Source of the DNA: Burkholderia lata
GTDB taxonomy: Bacteria > Pseudomonadota > Gammaproteobacteria > Burkholderiales > Burkholderiaceae
Reading direction: 5' to 3'
Assembly: GCF_000012945.1 (NCBI RefSeq)
Contig: NC_007510.1
Span: 2,728,001-2,792,000 of the forward strand
Length of the DNA stretch: 64,000 nt
The notes under the pieces are model-generated. The model worked only from the letters and a program-made list of their open reading frames with translations. It had not been told where the DNA came from and did no database searches. The position numbers and the translations under genes were made by a program. Below, one piece after another: positions 14,923 through 24,910 of this stretch; position 1 is the first letter of the stretch; each line of letters opens with the position of its first letter.

Positions 14923-15891
14923 ATGAGCGGCGGACTTCCGTTTCCCGCATCCCGCAAGTCGTTGCCGTCCTCGACGGTATTCCTGATTCTCGCCGCCGCC
15001 GCGCTGCTGTCCGGCTGCGGGCTGCTGCCGGTCCAGAACCCGCCCGCGCCGATCAGCGAGGCGCTCGTCGAGCCCATCGAGGAAACCGCCGGCGAACCGC
15101 TGACGATGCCGCCCGTGCCCGCGCCGACGCACCCGGGGGAACCGGAAGCGCCGAAGAAGCCGCACCGCGAAGTCGCGCGGCCGAAGCCCGTGCAGCGCCC
15201 CGAATCGCCGACACCGCCGCCGCCTCCGCCGCCGCCGATCGTCGCGACGCGCCCGCTCGACCGCACCCAGATCCATGCGCTGCTCGACAGCGAAGTCGCG
15301 CGCCGCAACGGCAAGGTGATCGGCCGCGCGGTCGACATGGTGACCGACGCGAGCGGCAAGCCGCGCGAGATGATCGTCAACCTGCAGGGCTTCATGGGCG
15401 TCGGCGACCGCAAGGTCATCTTCCCGTGGAACGTGTTCCGCTTCACGCCTGGCGGCAAACAGGAGCCGATCGTGCTCGACGTGCCGTCGGGCGACCTGCC
15501 GCCGGCCGCACGGCCCAAGGCCGTGCCGCTGTCCGGTTCGGCCGCGGCCTCGCCCGCGACGCGACTGCCGATGCTCGACAGCGACGTCGAGCGCCCGAAC
15601 GGCACGAAGATCGGCCGCATCGTCGACGTGCTGATCGACCGTGCGTCGCAGCCGCAGGCGGTCGTGCTCGACCTCGGCGGCCTCGTCAATACCGACCGCC
15701 GTTCGATCGCCGCGAGCTGGGGCGCACTGCGCTTCGTCACGCGCGACAAGGCGCTGCACCCGCAGCTCGACCTGAACGACGCACAGATCAAGGCATCGCC
15801 ACCCTACGCGGCCGACAAGCCGATCGTCGCGGTCTTCCCGCCCGTTGCCCCGGCACCGGTGCCGGCTTCGTCTGCGAGTGCGACCCGATGA
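14923..15891 (+). CDS. Lipoprotein with two PRC-barrel domains
   Basis: 322 residues from the ATG at 14923 behind GGAGTGAG; a GTG six bases earlier is possible. Lipobox LSGC places lipidation at Cys32. A Pro/Glu-rich spacer with an eight-proline run (about residues 100-107) precedes two copies of a PRC-barrel: LLDSEVARRNGKVIGRAVD and LDSDVERPNGTKIGRIVD, each followed by a strand-rich half. PRC-barrels occur in ribosome-maturation and photosynthetic proteins; a lipid-anchored double barrel suggests a cell-envelope role. The stop overlaps the next gene's ATG (ATGA). Confidence 0.8.
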   Translation: MSGGLPFPASRKSLPSSTVFLILAAAALLSGCGLLPVQNPPAPISEALVEPIEETAGEPLTMPPVPAPTHPGEPEAPKKPHREVARPKPVQRPESPTPPPPPPPPIVATRPLDRTQIHALLDSEVARRNGKVIGRAVDMVTDASGKPREMIVNLQGFMGVGDRKVIFPWNVFRFTPGGKQEPIVLDVPSGDLPPAARPKAVPLSGSAAASPATRLPMLDSDVERPNGTKIGRIVDVLIDRASQPQAVVLDLGGLVNTDRRSIAASWGALRFVTRDKALHPQLDLNDAQIKASPPYAADKPIVAVFPPVAPAPVPASSASATR

Positions 15892-17147
15892 CGATCAAGC
15901 ATTCCGTCAGCGTACGCAGTCTCCGGTCCCTCGACTGGCTCAACTTCTTCGTTGCAAACGTTCAAACAGGGTTCGGTCCGTTCATCGCGTCCTACCTCGC
16001 GTCGCACAAGTGGACGCAGGGCGAGATCGGCATGGTGCTGTCGATCGGCACGATCAGCGCGATGGTCAGCCAGGTGCCGGGCGGCGCGGCCGTCGATGCG
16101 CTGAAGAACAAGAAAGGCGCGGCCGCGTGGGCGATCGTGGCCATCATCCTGTCCGCGGTGCTGCTCGCGTCGAGCCCGACGATCGTGCCGGTGATCGCCG
16201 CCGAGGTGTTCCACGGCTTCGCGAGCTGCATGCTCGTGCCGGCGATGGCCGCGATCTCGTTCTCGCTCGTCGGCCGCGCCGACCTCGGCGACCGGCTCGG
16301 CCGCAACGCGCGCTGGGCGTCGATCGGCAGCGCCGTCGCGGCGGGCCTGATGGGGCTCACCGGCGAATACTTCTCCGCACGCGCGGTGTTCTGGCTGACC
16401 GCCGTGCTCGCGCTGCCCGCGCTGTTCGCACTCGCGATGATCCAGCCGACCCACGAGGTGATCCCGCAGTCGTCGAAGCCCGACGACCACGACGAAGCCG
16501 GCGAACGCGAAACGCTGCTCGAGTTGCTGCGCGACCGCCGGATGCTGATCTTCGCGGCATGCGTCGTGCTGTTCCACCTGTCGAACGCGGCGATGCTGAA
16601 CCTCGCGGCCGGCGAAGTCACGGCCGGGATGGGCGAGAACGTGCAGCTCGTGATCGCCGCGTGCATCATCGTGCCGCAGGCGATCGTCGCGATGCTGTCG
16701 CCGTGGGTCGGCCGCTCCGCGCAACGCTGGGGGCGCCGGCCGATCCTGCTGCTCGGGTTCTCGGCGTTGCCGGTGCGCGCGCTGCTGTTCGCCGGCGTGA
16801 GCAGTCCGTACCTGCTGGTGCCGGTGCAGATGCTCGACGGCATCAGCGCGGCCGTATTCGGCGTGATGCTGCCGCTGATCGCGGCCGACGTCGCGGGCGG
16901 CAAGGGCCGCTACAACCTGTGCATCGGGCTGTTCGGGCTCGCGGCCGGGATCGGCGCGACGCTCAGCACGGCCGCGGCCGGCTACGTCGCCGATCACTTC
17001 GGCAACGCCGTGAGCTTCTTCGGGCTCGCGGGCGCCGGTGCGCTCGCGGTGCTGCTGGTCTGGCTCGTGATGCCCGAAACGCGCGTCGAGAACGGCGACT
17101 CGGCCGCCGACGAACCGGCCGCCGCATCGCCCGAACAGGCGCGCTGA
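15888..17147 (+). CDS. Major facilitator superfamily transporter
   Basis: 419 residues from the ATG at 15888, coupled to the PRC-barrel gene by a 4-base overlap. It has about 12 hydrophobic segments in two halves with a charged central loop (residues ~190-220, SSKPDDHDEAGERET). The start LDWLNFFVANVQTGFGPFIA and the GRR loop (AQRWGRRPILLLG) fit MFS drug/metabolite exporters. Substrate unknown. Although the frame is open far upstream through the lipoprotein gene, the MFS fold begins at this Met. Confidence 0.85.
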   Translation: MTIKHSVSVRSLRSLDWLNFFVANVQTGFGPFIASYLASHKWTQGEIGMVLSIGTISAMVSQVPGGAAVDALKNKKGAAAWAIVAIILSAVLLASSPTIVPVIAAEVFHGFASCMLVPAMAAISFSLVGRADLGDRLGRNARWASIGSAVAAGLMGLTGEYFSARAVFWLTAVLALPALFALAMIQPTHEVIPQSSKPDDHDEAGERETLLELLRDRRMLIFAACVVLFHLSNAAMLNLAAGEVTAGMGENVQLVIAACIIVPQAIVAMLSPWVGRSAQRWGRRPILLLGFSALPVRALLFAGVSSPYLLVPVQMLDGISAAVFGVMLPLIAADVAGGKGRYNLCIGLFGLAAGIGATLSTAAAGYVADHFGNAVSFFGLAGAGALAVLLVWLVMPETRVENGDSAADEPAAASPEQAR

Positions 17148-17185
17148 CACCGGCGCGCCGCCGTTACCCGCTTCTTGGCCAACGC

Positions 17186-17755
17186 ATGATGGATACGATC
17201 AGGACACTCAACGAAGCCCGCCAGCAGATCCAGCAGTCGATCTTCGATCTGTTCAAGGGGCTGTCATTCAGCGAACGGCTCGCGCAAGGCGGGCTGATGG
17301 CGCTGCAGGCCGTATGCGGCGCATGCCTCGCGTACGTGATCAGCCGCGCGCTGCACACCGAGCAGGCCGTGTGGGCGGCGATCACCGCGATCGCCGTCAC
17401 GCAGCACAACTACTCGGACACGATGTCGCTGTCGCGCGACCAGTTCGTCGGCGCGATGGTCGGCGGCGTGCTCGGCTTCGCCGGCGCGGCGCTCGGCGGC
17501 GACCGCCTCGTCGCGTATGCGATTACCGTCGCGGTCGTGATCGTCTGCTGCTGGTGCCTGAATGTCGGCAGCGCGGCACGGCTCGGCGGCGTGACCGCGA
17601 CGATCGTGCTGCTGTTTCCGGGCGACGGCCCGCTGTGGGACATTCCGCTGATGCGGCTCGGCGAGGTCACGCTCGGCACCGTGTGTGCGCTGGGCGTGTG
17701 CTGGGTGATGTCGAAAATCGAGCGCCGCTGGTTCCGCCACGCGGCGGCAAAGTGA
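17186..17755 (+). CDS. FUSC-like small inner-membrane protein
   Basis: 189 residues with a helical N-terminus (NEARQQIQQSIFDLFKGLSF) and about five to six hydrophobic helices. The segment ALHTEQAVWAAITAIAVTQ followed by R-DQFVGAMVGG resembles the N-terminal membrane half of FUSC/YccS/aromatic-acid-exporter proteins. It is much shorter than full FUSC proteins and lacks their cytoplasmic half. Lies 38 bp after the MFS gene in the same direction, probably the same operon. Confidence 0.7.
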   Translation: MMDTIRTLNEARQQIQQSIFDLFKGLSFSERLAQGGLMALQAVCGACLAYVISRALHTEQAVWAAITAIAVTQHNYSDTMSLSRDQFVGAMVGGVLGFAGAALGGDRLVAYAITVAVVIVCCWCLNVGSAARLGGVTATIVLLFPGDGPLWDIPLMRLGEVTLGTVCALGVCWVMSKIERRWFRHAAAK

Positions 17756-17819
17756 CTCGGTGAGCCGGCTGCCCGGCGCGCATCGCGGCATCGCGATCCG
17801 TGCCGGGCCGTCGGCCAGG

Positions 17820-18200
17820 TCAGTCGCCGATCCGCAGCACGATGCCGGAACCGATCTGCACCAGCAGGTGATCCCCGCCGACGCCGACCCATTGATAGCC
17901 GCGCGGCGGCGGGCTCAGGTGATAGCCGCGCCAGTCGTCGATCACGTACTGGCGATCGCGGAACTCGGGGGGAAGCCGGTCGCCCTTGTGCCACTCGCGG
18001 CGCGGCTGGTCGGCCCAGCGCGGCGGCACGTCTTCCTCGTGGCGCATCTGGCCCGGCGGCATGCGTTTCGGACCATGACCGTGCTGCATGCCATGGTCGC
18101 CCTGGTCGTTGCGGTTGTCGTGGTCCTGCGCCATCGCGGCCGGCGCGGCGAAACCCGCCGCGATCACCGCGGCCAGCATCATCCCGTGCATCTTCTTCAT
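17820..18200 (-). CDS. RcnB-family periplasmic protein
   Basis: 126 residues from the Met at 18200. A Sec signal peptide ends at AMA-QD. A His/Met/Asp-rich segment (QDHDNRNDQGDHGMQHGHG) suggests metal contact, and the C-terminal RQYVIDDWRGYHLSPPPRGY with QWVGVGGDHLLVQI is the RcnB signature. E. coli RcnB is a periplasmic partner of the RcnA nickel/cobalt exporter. No rcnA lies nearby, so a metal role is by family only. Confidence 0.8.
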   Translation of the reverse strand: MKKMHGMMLAAVIAAGFAAPAAMAQDHDNRNDQGDHGMQHGHGPKRMPPGQMRHEEDVPPRWADQPRREWHKGDRLPPEFRDRQYVIDDWRGYHLSPPPRGYQWVGVGGDHLLVQIGSGIVLRIGD

Positions 18201-18306
18201 CGTGCCTTCCCTCCGTGTTGTCACGTCGAACGAAACCACTCGGACTACCCGATGAAGACTAGCACATGGTTTCGTGGGGTCGCATGACCGCGCACATGAC
18301 CGTGCG

Positions 18307-20088
18307 TTACGCCGCCTGCTGCTGGTACTGGATCCGGTGCAGGTGCGCGTAAAGGCCACCGTGGCGCAGCAATTCGTCGTGGCTGCCCTCTTCGACGATC
18401 TTGCCGGCCTCGAGCACGAGGATGCGGTCCGCGCGCTCGATCGTCGACAGCCGGTGCGCGATCACGAGCGTCGTGCGGCCTTCCATCAGCCGTTCGAGCG
18501 CGGCCTGCACGTGGCGCTCCGATTCCGAGTCGAGCGCCGATGTCGCTTCGTCGAGGATCAGGATCGGCGCGTCCTTGTAGATCGCACGCGCGATCGCGAG
18601 CCGCTGGCGCTGGCCGCCGGACAGCCGCATCCCGTTGCCGCCGACGAGCGTGTCGAGCCCGTCGGGCATCGCAGCGACCGCATCGGCAAGGTTCGCGGCC
18701 TCGAGCGCGGCCTGCACGCGCGCGCGGTCGGGCGTCTGCCCGTACGCGACGTTCGCGGCGATCGTATCGTTGAACAGCACGACGTCCTGGCTGACCATCG
18801 CCATCTGGCTGCGCAACGCGTGGAGGTCGTAGTCGGCAACCGGCACGCCGTCGACCAGGATTGCCCCGTCGGTCGGATCGAAGAAGCGCGGCAGCAGGTT
18901 CACGAGCGTCGTCTTGCCGCTGCCGGACGGCCCCGCGAGCGCAATCATTTCACCGGGCGCGACCTTGAACGAGATGCGGTCGAGCGTCGGCCGCTCGGCC
19001 GCGCCGTAGTCGAACGTCACGTTGCGGAACTCGATGTCGCCGCGCGACTGTGCCAGCGGCCGGCCGCCGCCCTGCGGCTCGGCCGGTTCGTCGATCAGCC
19101 CGAAGATCAGCTCGGCGGCCGTCATCCCGCGCTGCAGCGGCTGGTTGACGTCGATCAGGTGCTTGAGCGGCGAGATCACCAGCAGCATCGACGTGACGAA
19201 CGCGACGAAGCCGCCGACCGTCGTCTGGTCGTTCGACGACTGCACGACCGCGATCGTGATCACGACCGCGAGCGCGATCGACGCGAGGAACTGCGTAAGC
19301 GGCTGCGCGAGGCCGCCGGAGATCGTCATGCGCATCGCGTAGCCGCGCAGGCGCTTGCTCATCTGCGTGAAGCGGTCCATCTCGTACGCTTCGCCGTTGT
19401 GCACCTTGACGACCTTGTAGCCGCCGACCGTCTCCTCGACGATGTACGACAGCTCGTTGGTCAGCGTCTGGTGCTCGCGGTTCAGGCGGCGCAGGCGACG
19501 GTTGATCTTGCTGACGAGCCAGCCGATGCCCGGCAGGATCACCGCGACGATCAGCGTGAGCCGCCAGTTCAGGTAGAACAGGTAGCCGAGCAGGAAGATC
19601 ACCGTCAGCGAATCGCGCACGAGCGTGACCATCACGCCGGTCAGCACCGACAGGATCTGGTTGACCTCGAACACGATCGCGTTGATCACCGTGCTCGCCG
19701 TCTCGCGCTGGAAGAACGACGCGCCCGTGTGCAGCATCCGCTGGAACATCTCGAGCCGCAGTTGCAGCAGGATGCGGTTCGACACGTAGTTGAGCAGGTA
19801 ATTCGACGCGTACTGCGACACGCCGCGCACGAGCGCGAGCCCGATCACGGCCATCGGCACGTACCATTTCGCGCTGTCGCTGCCATGCGAGCCGAAGCCG
19901 TGGTCGAGCAGCGGCTTGAGCAGCGCCGGGATCCCGGCCTCGGTGGCCGCGACGACGCCCATCGTCATCACGGCGAGCACCACGATGCCGATCAGCGGCC
20001 GGATGTACGGCCACAGGCGCTTGAGGACCGTCACGGGCGAGGTGCCCGTACCGTCCATCGGTTTGCGAAGAGTGTTCTGGGTTTCCAA
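18307..20088 (-). CDS. msbA: Lipid A / LPS-core flippase MsbA
   Basis: 593 residues from a TTG at 20088 preceded by AAGGA; an ATG at 20058 is the alternative. Six-helix ABC membrane domain with the MsbA-typical [15 protein letters not shown] segment, then an ATPase with Walker [10 protein letters not shown], signature LSGGQRQR, Walker [14 protein letters not shown] and H-loop IAHRLST. It flips lipid A-core across the inner membrane. Its location next to core glycosyltransferases and the ligase supports the assignment. A TATAAT box at 20176-20181 on the minus strand is a good -10. Confidence 0.93.
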
Positions 20089-20175
20089 GGCAATCCTTCT
20101 TGAGCCGCGAAGCGGCACCCGGACGTGGCCGCCCGGGATGTCGCCCTGTCGGGCGGGTGCCGAAAAGGGCTCAAC

Positions 20176-20181
20176 ATTATA
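20176..20181 (-). promoter_or_regulatory. -10 box (TATAAT) upstream of msbA
   Basis: Perfect TATAAT on the minus strand, about 88 bases before the msbA start; the -35 region is weak. Confidence 0.4.
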
Positions 20182-20281
20182 GCCGCACCGCCCCGGCCGG
20201 CACGGTCATGGCCGATGCAGGCGGCGGCCGGGCCGCGGGTATACTGCCGCTCACCGTTTTCTCCGCCTTTCCGACGATTTC

Positions 20282-21034
20282 ATGGCTGAACCCTCCCTCG
20301 GCGTCGCCCTCATCGCCCTCAACGCGTCCGCGCGGCTTGCGCAGTGCCTTGCCGCGCTGTCGTTCGCCGACGACGTCGTCGTCATCGACGGCGGCAGCAC
20401 CGACGATACCGTCGCGATCGCCCAGGCGCACGGCGCGCGCGTGATCGTCGAGCGCGACTGGCCGGGCTTCGGCCCGCAGAAGAACCGTGCGCTCGACGCG
20501 CTCGACACCGACTGGGTCCTGTCCCTCGATACCGACGAAGTCGTCACCCCGGAACTCGCGCAGTCGATCCGCGACACGATCCGCACGCCGGCCGCGCAGG
20601 TCTATGCGGTCGACCGGCTGTCGAGCTTCTGCGGCCAGTGGATCCATCACAGCGGCTGGTATCCGGACTGGATCCCGCGCCTGTTCCGGCGCGGCGCCGC
20701 GCGCTTCTCGGACGATCTCGTGCACGAGCGCCTCGTGTTCGAGGGCGCCGCGCAGCGCCTGCCCGGCAAGCTGATGCACTACTCGTACGAGGATTTCGAG
20801 ACTGTGGTGCGCAAGCTCGACGCGTATTCGACGGCCGGCGCGCGCCAGCGCCGCGCGGCCGGCCAGCGCGGCGGCTTCGGCAAGGCGCTCGCGCGCGGTG
20901 CCTGGGCGTTCGTGCGCACCTATGTGCTGCGGCGCGGCTTCCTCGACGGCCGCGCCGGCTTCATGATCGCCGTGTTCAACGCGGAAACCGTGTACTACCG
21001 CTTCCTGAAGCTCGGCCACGAACGGGCGCGCTGA
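20282..21034 (+). CDS. GT2-family LPS-core glycosyltransferase (WaaE/KdtX-like)
   Basis: 250 residues. The Rossmann start GVALIALNASARLAQCLAAL, VVIDGGSTDDT and the metal-binding LSLDTDEVV are typical of family-2 glycosyltransferases. The compact size, GPQKNRALD and the W-IPRLFRRGAARFSDD-VHE segment match the WaaE/KdtX beta-1,4-glucosyltransferase group acting on the inner core. A C-terminal amphipathic region (FVRTYVLRRGFLDGRAGF) likely docks to the inner membrane. Divergent from msbA. Confidence 0.85.
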   Translation: MAEPSLGVALIALNASARLAQCLAALSFADDVVVIDGGSTDDTVAIAQAHGARVIVERDWPGFGPQKNRALDALDTDWVLSLDTDEVVTPELAQSIRDTIRTPAAQVYAVDRLSSFCGQWIHHSGWYPDWIPRLFRRGAARFSDDLVHERLVFEGAAQRLPGKLMHYSYEDFETVVRKLDAYSTAGARQRRAAGQRGGFGKALARGAWAFVRTYVLRRGFLDGRAGFMIAVFNAETVYYRFLKLGHERAR

Positions 21035-21152
21035 GCACCCGCCCGGCATGCAGCCGGCCCGGCGTTACAATGCCGGGCTGCCCGCGCCGCGTGCCTGCCC
21101 GACCGGCGGCGCCACGCGCCGCCCGCCACGACGACTACCGAATCCGACCGCC

Positions 21153-21995
21153 ATGTTCTCCATCATCATTCCGACCTGGAACAACCTGCCGTACCTCAAG
21201 CTCGTCGTCGACAGCCTGCGCCGCCACTCCGCGTACGACCACCAGATCATCGTGCACGTGAACGACGGCTCGGACGGCACGCTCGACTGGGTGCGCAGCG
21301 AAGGCATCGAGCACACCGCGTCGCCGACCAACATCGGTATCTGCCACGCGGTGAACTGGGCCGCCGCGCGCGCGACGCGCGACTACGTCGTCTACATGAA
21401 CGACGACATGTTCTGCTGCCCCGGTTGGGACACGGCGCTCGTGCGCCGCATCGAGCAGATGCCGACCGACCTCTTCATGCTGTCGGGCACGATGGTCGAG
21501 CCGGTCGACACGCGCAACCCGTGCGTGGTGGTCAGCAATTTCGGCCGCGACGCCGAAAACTTCGACGCGGCGGGACTCGTCGCGGCAGCCCCGAAGCTCG
21601 TGCGCGCGGACTGGCTCGGCTCGACCTGGCCGCCGACGCTCGTGCATCGCGACTGGTGGAACCGGATCGGCGGCTACAGCAGCGAGCTGTCGCCCGGCAT
21701 GAGCAGCGACAACGACTTCTCGATGAAATTCTGGGACGCCGGCTGCCGGATCTTCGTCGGGGTCGGCGACAGCCTCGTCTACCACTTCCAGCAGAAAAGC
21801 ACGGGCAAGATCGTCAAGAACGACGGTCGCCGCCAGTTCCTGAACAAATGGGGCATGACCCAGGCGACGTTCGACCGCTATTTCCTGCATCGTGGCGAAC
21901 CGGCCGGCACGCGCGTCGCGCTCGACACGCCGGCAGTTGAAGGACGCCTGAAGCGCGCACTGCTGCGCTCGCGGATCAAGCGCGCGTTCAGCTGA
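21153..21995 (+). CDS. GT2-family glycosyltransferase
   Basis: 280 residues from the Met at 21153. It has the GT2 start MFSIIIPTWNNLPYLKLVV, VNDGSDGT and the DXD-like YMNDDMF. The C-terminal part (SDNDFSMKFWDAGCRIFVG) carries the acceptor-side acidic motif. Lies between the WaaE-like gene and the ligase in the same direction, so it most likely adds a core or O-antigen sugar. The donor sugar cannot be assigned. Confidence 0.85.
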   Translation: MFSIIIPTWNNLPYLKLVVDSLRRHSAYDHQIIVHVNDGSDGTLDWVRSEGIEHTASPTNIGICHAVNWAAARATRDYVVYMNDDMFCCPGWDTALVRRIEQMPTDLFMLSGTMVEPVDTRNPCVVVSNFGRDAENFDAAGLVAAAPKLVRADWLGSTWPPTLVHRDWWNRIGGYSSELSPGMSSDNDFSMKFWDAGCRIFVGVGDSLVYHFQQKSTGKIVKNDGRRQFLNKWGMTQATFDRYFLHRGEPAGTRVALDTPAVEGRLKRALLRSRIKRAFS

Positions 21996-22036
21996 TCAAG
22001 CCCCGAAAACGACACGGAAACGCGCCCTGCTTCGCG

Positions 22037-22042
22037 TATACT
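22037..22042 (+). promoter_or_regulatory. -10 box (TATACT) upstream of the ligase gene
   Basis: TATACT 89 bases before the ATG at 22131, in a short GC-poorer patch between the glycosyltransferase and ligase genes. Confidence 0.35.
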
Positions 22043-22130
22043 CTGCGCCGTTCGTCCCGGATCTCCCGCCGGGGCGCGCGGCGCGCAGCACGACGTGCGC
22101 AAGCCGCATTCGTCCATTCGACAGGTTCCG

Positions 22131-23411
22131 ATGCTTTCGTTTTCCGCTCCCGCCTCGCGGCGCCTGACCGCCGCCCGTGCATTCGCCGTTGCCGCGCTCT
22201 GCATGGTGCCGGTCTCGACCGCGCTGACCAACGTGTTCTGCGGGCTGTTCGCCGCCGCGCTCGTGATTTCCCCCGAGTTCTGGCGCGACCTGCGCTCGTT
22301 CGTCACCGACCCGGCCTCGCTCGCGGCGCTGCTGATCCTGGCCGCGCTCGCCGCCAGCGTCACTTATACGGTTGCACCGCACAACAAGGCGTGGAACTGG
22401 GTCGCCAAGTACGACAAGCTGCTGCTGCTGCCGTTCGCCGTGCTCGCCTTCCGCCATTCGAACTGGGCACCGATCGTCCGCCGTTGCTGGTTCGGCACGC
22501 TGTGCGTGATCCTGCTGTTGTCGACCACGAACTATCTCGGCCTGACCGCGATCGGGCCCGCGCACGCGACCGAACTGCCGCTGTCGCGCGCGTGGGTGTT
22601 CAAGAACCACATCGCCGCCGGCATGTTCGGCGCGCTGCTGTTCTACCAGGCGGCCGATCTCGCGCTGGCGGCCCGCACGGCGCTGTCGCGCGCCGCGTAT
22701 GCAGGCGTCGCCGCGTGGTCGCTCGTCAACGTGTTCGTGATGCTGCAGGGACGCACCGGGCAGGTCATCGCGCTGCTGCTGATCCTCGTCGTCGCCGTAC
22801 GTTTCGTGCTGTTGCTGCGCCGGCAATCGGCGTTGCGCGCGGCGCTCGCCGCCGGCGTGTTCGTGCTGGCCGGCATCGCGCTCGTGATCGCCGCATGCAC
22901 GGTTCACAACGGCCGGCTGACGAAGGTCGTGACGGAAGTGCAGCAATACCGGCAGAGCGATGCGGCCACGTCCACCGGGCTGCGCCTCGAGTGGTACAAG
23001 AAGGGGCTCGAGCTGTTTCGCCAGCGCCCGGTGATCGGCTACGGCGCAGGCGGCCTCGAATCCGAATTCGAGAAGCTCACGGCCGGCAAGACGGCGGCCG
23101 AAGGCCAGCTCACGTCGAACCCGCACAATGAATACCTGCTGATGGCCGTACAGCTCGGCGCGGTCGGCCTGCTGCTGTTCATCAACCTGATCGTGCAGAT
23201 TGCACGCGGCAGCCGCACGCTCGATCCGCGCTCGCGGCATCTGCTGCTCGCCTGGCTCGCGATCTTCGCAATCGGCAGTCTCGCGAATTCGCTGCTGCTC
23301 GATTTCGCCGAAGGGCACCTGATCGTGCTGCTGGCCGGCATCCTGCTCGGCTGCGGCGAACGCGCCGAGGCGCTGCCGCGCGAAACGTCGGCGATCCGGC
23401 GCAGCGCGTAA
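22131..23411 (+). CDS. waaL: O-antigen ligase (WaaL, Wzy_C family)
   Basis: 426 residues with about 11-12 transmembrane helices and one large periplasmic loop (residues ~255-345). In the loop, TGLRLEWYKKGLELF and NPHNEYLLMAVQLG hold the conserved Arg and catalytic-type His of O-antigen ligases. The enzyme joins O-antigen from undecaprenyl diphosphate to lipid A-core in the periplasm. Context (msbA, core transferases) favours WaaL over a Wzy polymerase, which shares the fold. Confidence 0.85.
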   Translation: MLSFSAPASRRLTAARAFAVAALCMVPVSTALTNVFCGLFAAALVISPEFWRDLRSFVTDPASLAALLILAALAASVTYTVAPHNKAWNWVAKYDKLLLLPFAVLAFRHSNWAPIVRRCWFGTLCVILLLSTTNYLGLTAIGPAHATELPLSRAWVFKNHIAAGMFGALLFYQAADLALAARTALSRAAYAGVAAWSLVNVFVMLQGRTGQVIALLLILVVAVRFVLLLRRQSALRAALAAGVFVLAGIALVIAACTVHNGRLTKVVTEVQQYRQSDAATSTGLRLEWYKKGLELFRQRPVIGYGAGGLESEFEKLTAGKTAAEGQLTSNPHNEYLLMAVQLGAVGLLLFINLIVQIARGSRTLDPRSRHLLLAWLAIFAIGSLANSLLLDFAEGHLIVLLAGILLGCGERAEALPRETSAIRRSA

Positions 23412-23550
23412 CGCTCAGCGGCCTACGCTCCGCCGGCGGCCGGCTTCGGCCACCGCGGAGTTCTCTACCCTCGAAGGAAACGGGCTGCGCGGCTGGCTCG
23501 TCGCCAGACAAGCCGCCTGCAACCGGCAGGCAACGCGCGTTGGCCGCGCG

Positions 23551-24765
23551 TCAGTCGGATCCGCTGCGATGCAGTCGCGACGTATCGACGACGGCTTCGG
23601 CCGGGCCCGGCGGATTCAGCCCGAGCATCTCGGCCGCCGCGGCTTTCACGCGCTGCGCACCGAGATTCGCGAGGCAGTCGCTGCGGCTGTCGACCTTGCG
23701 CTCGCAGCCTTCGTGCCGGCACGGCACGCAATCGCCCTCCCCCTGCAGCAGCCACACGTTCCCGTGCCGCCCCGAGCCGCGCAGCGGCCACGGATTCTCG
23801 GTCGCCGGCCAGTGCTGCGGCCACGGGCCCCAGCGCACCGGGTCGGACGGGCCGAACAGCGCGATCGTGTCGGTGCCGGTCGCGGCCGCGACGTGCGTCG
23901 CGCCGGTGTCGGGCCCGATGAAAAGCCGCGCGCGCCGCACGAGTTCGGCGCTTTCGCCGAACGTCAGGCGGCCGACCAGGTTCAGCACGTCGCCGCCCGC
24001 TTCGGCCGCAACCTGCTCCGCATACTCGCGCTCGCTGTCGGCCGGGCCGCCGGACAGCGCGACCGCGAAGCCGTGCTCGCGCAGCCAGCCGATCATCTCG
24101 ACCCAGCCGTCGAGCCGCCATTGCTTGTAACGGAACATCGGATACGGATGCAGGACGACCAGCGGCTTGCCGTCGCGGATCGCCGGCGATTCGGCAAGCC
24201 ACGCGCCGAAGCGCGCGCGCCGCGCCGGATCGTCACCGATGCCGGGCGCGACGACCTCGGACACCGGCTCGATGCCGATCACGGGAGCGAGTGCAAGCGT
24301 GCTGACGACCGTGTGCGCGGATTCGTGGTGATTGATCGCGATCCCGTTCAGCATCATCCGCGTGAGCCAGGTCACGCGGTTCGGATCGACGAGGCCCACC
24401 CGCTTGCGGCCCGCGAACCAGCTGTAGAAGCGCGGCCGGTCGGAGCTCAGCGCCGCGCACGCGAGATCGTAACGGCGCCACATCGACAGTGCGTCGCGCA
24501 GCCGCTCGCGGATTCCCGCGCGCTGCGCGACGACGATCACGCGCCGTACGTCCGGATTGTGCTCGAGCACGCCTTCGGTGCCGCGAAACACCAGCATGTC
24601 GATCTGCGCGTCCGGCCAGCGGGCCTTCAGCGAGCGGACGAGCGGCGTCGTCAGCAGCACGTCGCCAATGCGGCGCGGCGCGGCAACGAGGATGGTTCTG
24701 GGCGGGCGGGCAGAAGAAAACAGGGCCACGGCGGGTGTGTCTGGCTGGCTGAACAAGGCTGGCAA
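23551..24765 (-). CDS. GT9 heptosyltransferase-like LPS-core enzyme
   Basis: 404 residues. N-terminal RTILVAAPRRIGDVLLTTPLVRSLKARWP is the GT9 signature (RIGD-L-TP); C-terminal FIGPDTGATHVAAATGTDT is the ADP-heptose-binding region, followed by ALFGPSDP. A cysteine cluster (CVPCRHEGC, then SDCLANL) is a heptosyltransferase-III/WaaQ-type feature. Likely transfers heptose to the LPS inner core. Convergent with waaL. Confidence 0.87.
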   Translation of the reverse strand: MPALFSQPDTPAVALFSSARPPRTILVAAPRRIGDVLLTTPLVRSLKARWPDAQIDMLVFRGTEGVLEHNPDVRRVIVVAQRAGIRERLRDALSMWRRYDLACAALSSDRPRFYSWFAGRKRVGLVDPNRVTWLTRMMLNGIAINHHESAHTVVSTLALAPVIGIEPVSEVVAPGIGDDPARRARFGAWLAESPAIRDGKPLVVLHPYPMFRYKQWRLDGWVEMIGWLREHGFAVALSGGPADSEREYAEQVAAEAGGDVLNLVGRLTFGESAELVRRARLFIGPDTGATHVAAATGTDTIALFGPSDPVRWGPWPQHWPATENPWPLRGSGRHGNVWLLQGEGDCVPCRHEGCERKVDSRSDCLANLGAQRVKAAAAEMLGLNPPGPAEAVVDTSRLHRSGSD

Positions 24766-24910
24766 TGTACAGGATTTTGCAGCAGCCGGCGCGGCGTGGC
24801 GAATCGGCCGTGCGGCTGGCCTGATGCGGCCCCGCTCGCGGGGTGCGGCGAGGCCGGCGCACCGCGCGCCGGTGCGGGTGCCGTACGCGGTGCTTGCAAT
24901 GCCTGTGGCG

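Noticed and set aside
14913..17147. Single 744-codon frame joining the PRC-barrel region to the MFS gene
   Set aside because: The first part is an out-of-frame translation of the lipoprotein gene. The true MFS start is the ATG at 15888, with a 4-base overlap typical of coupled genes.
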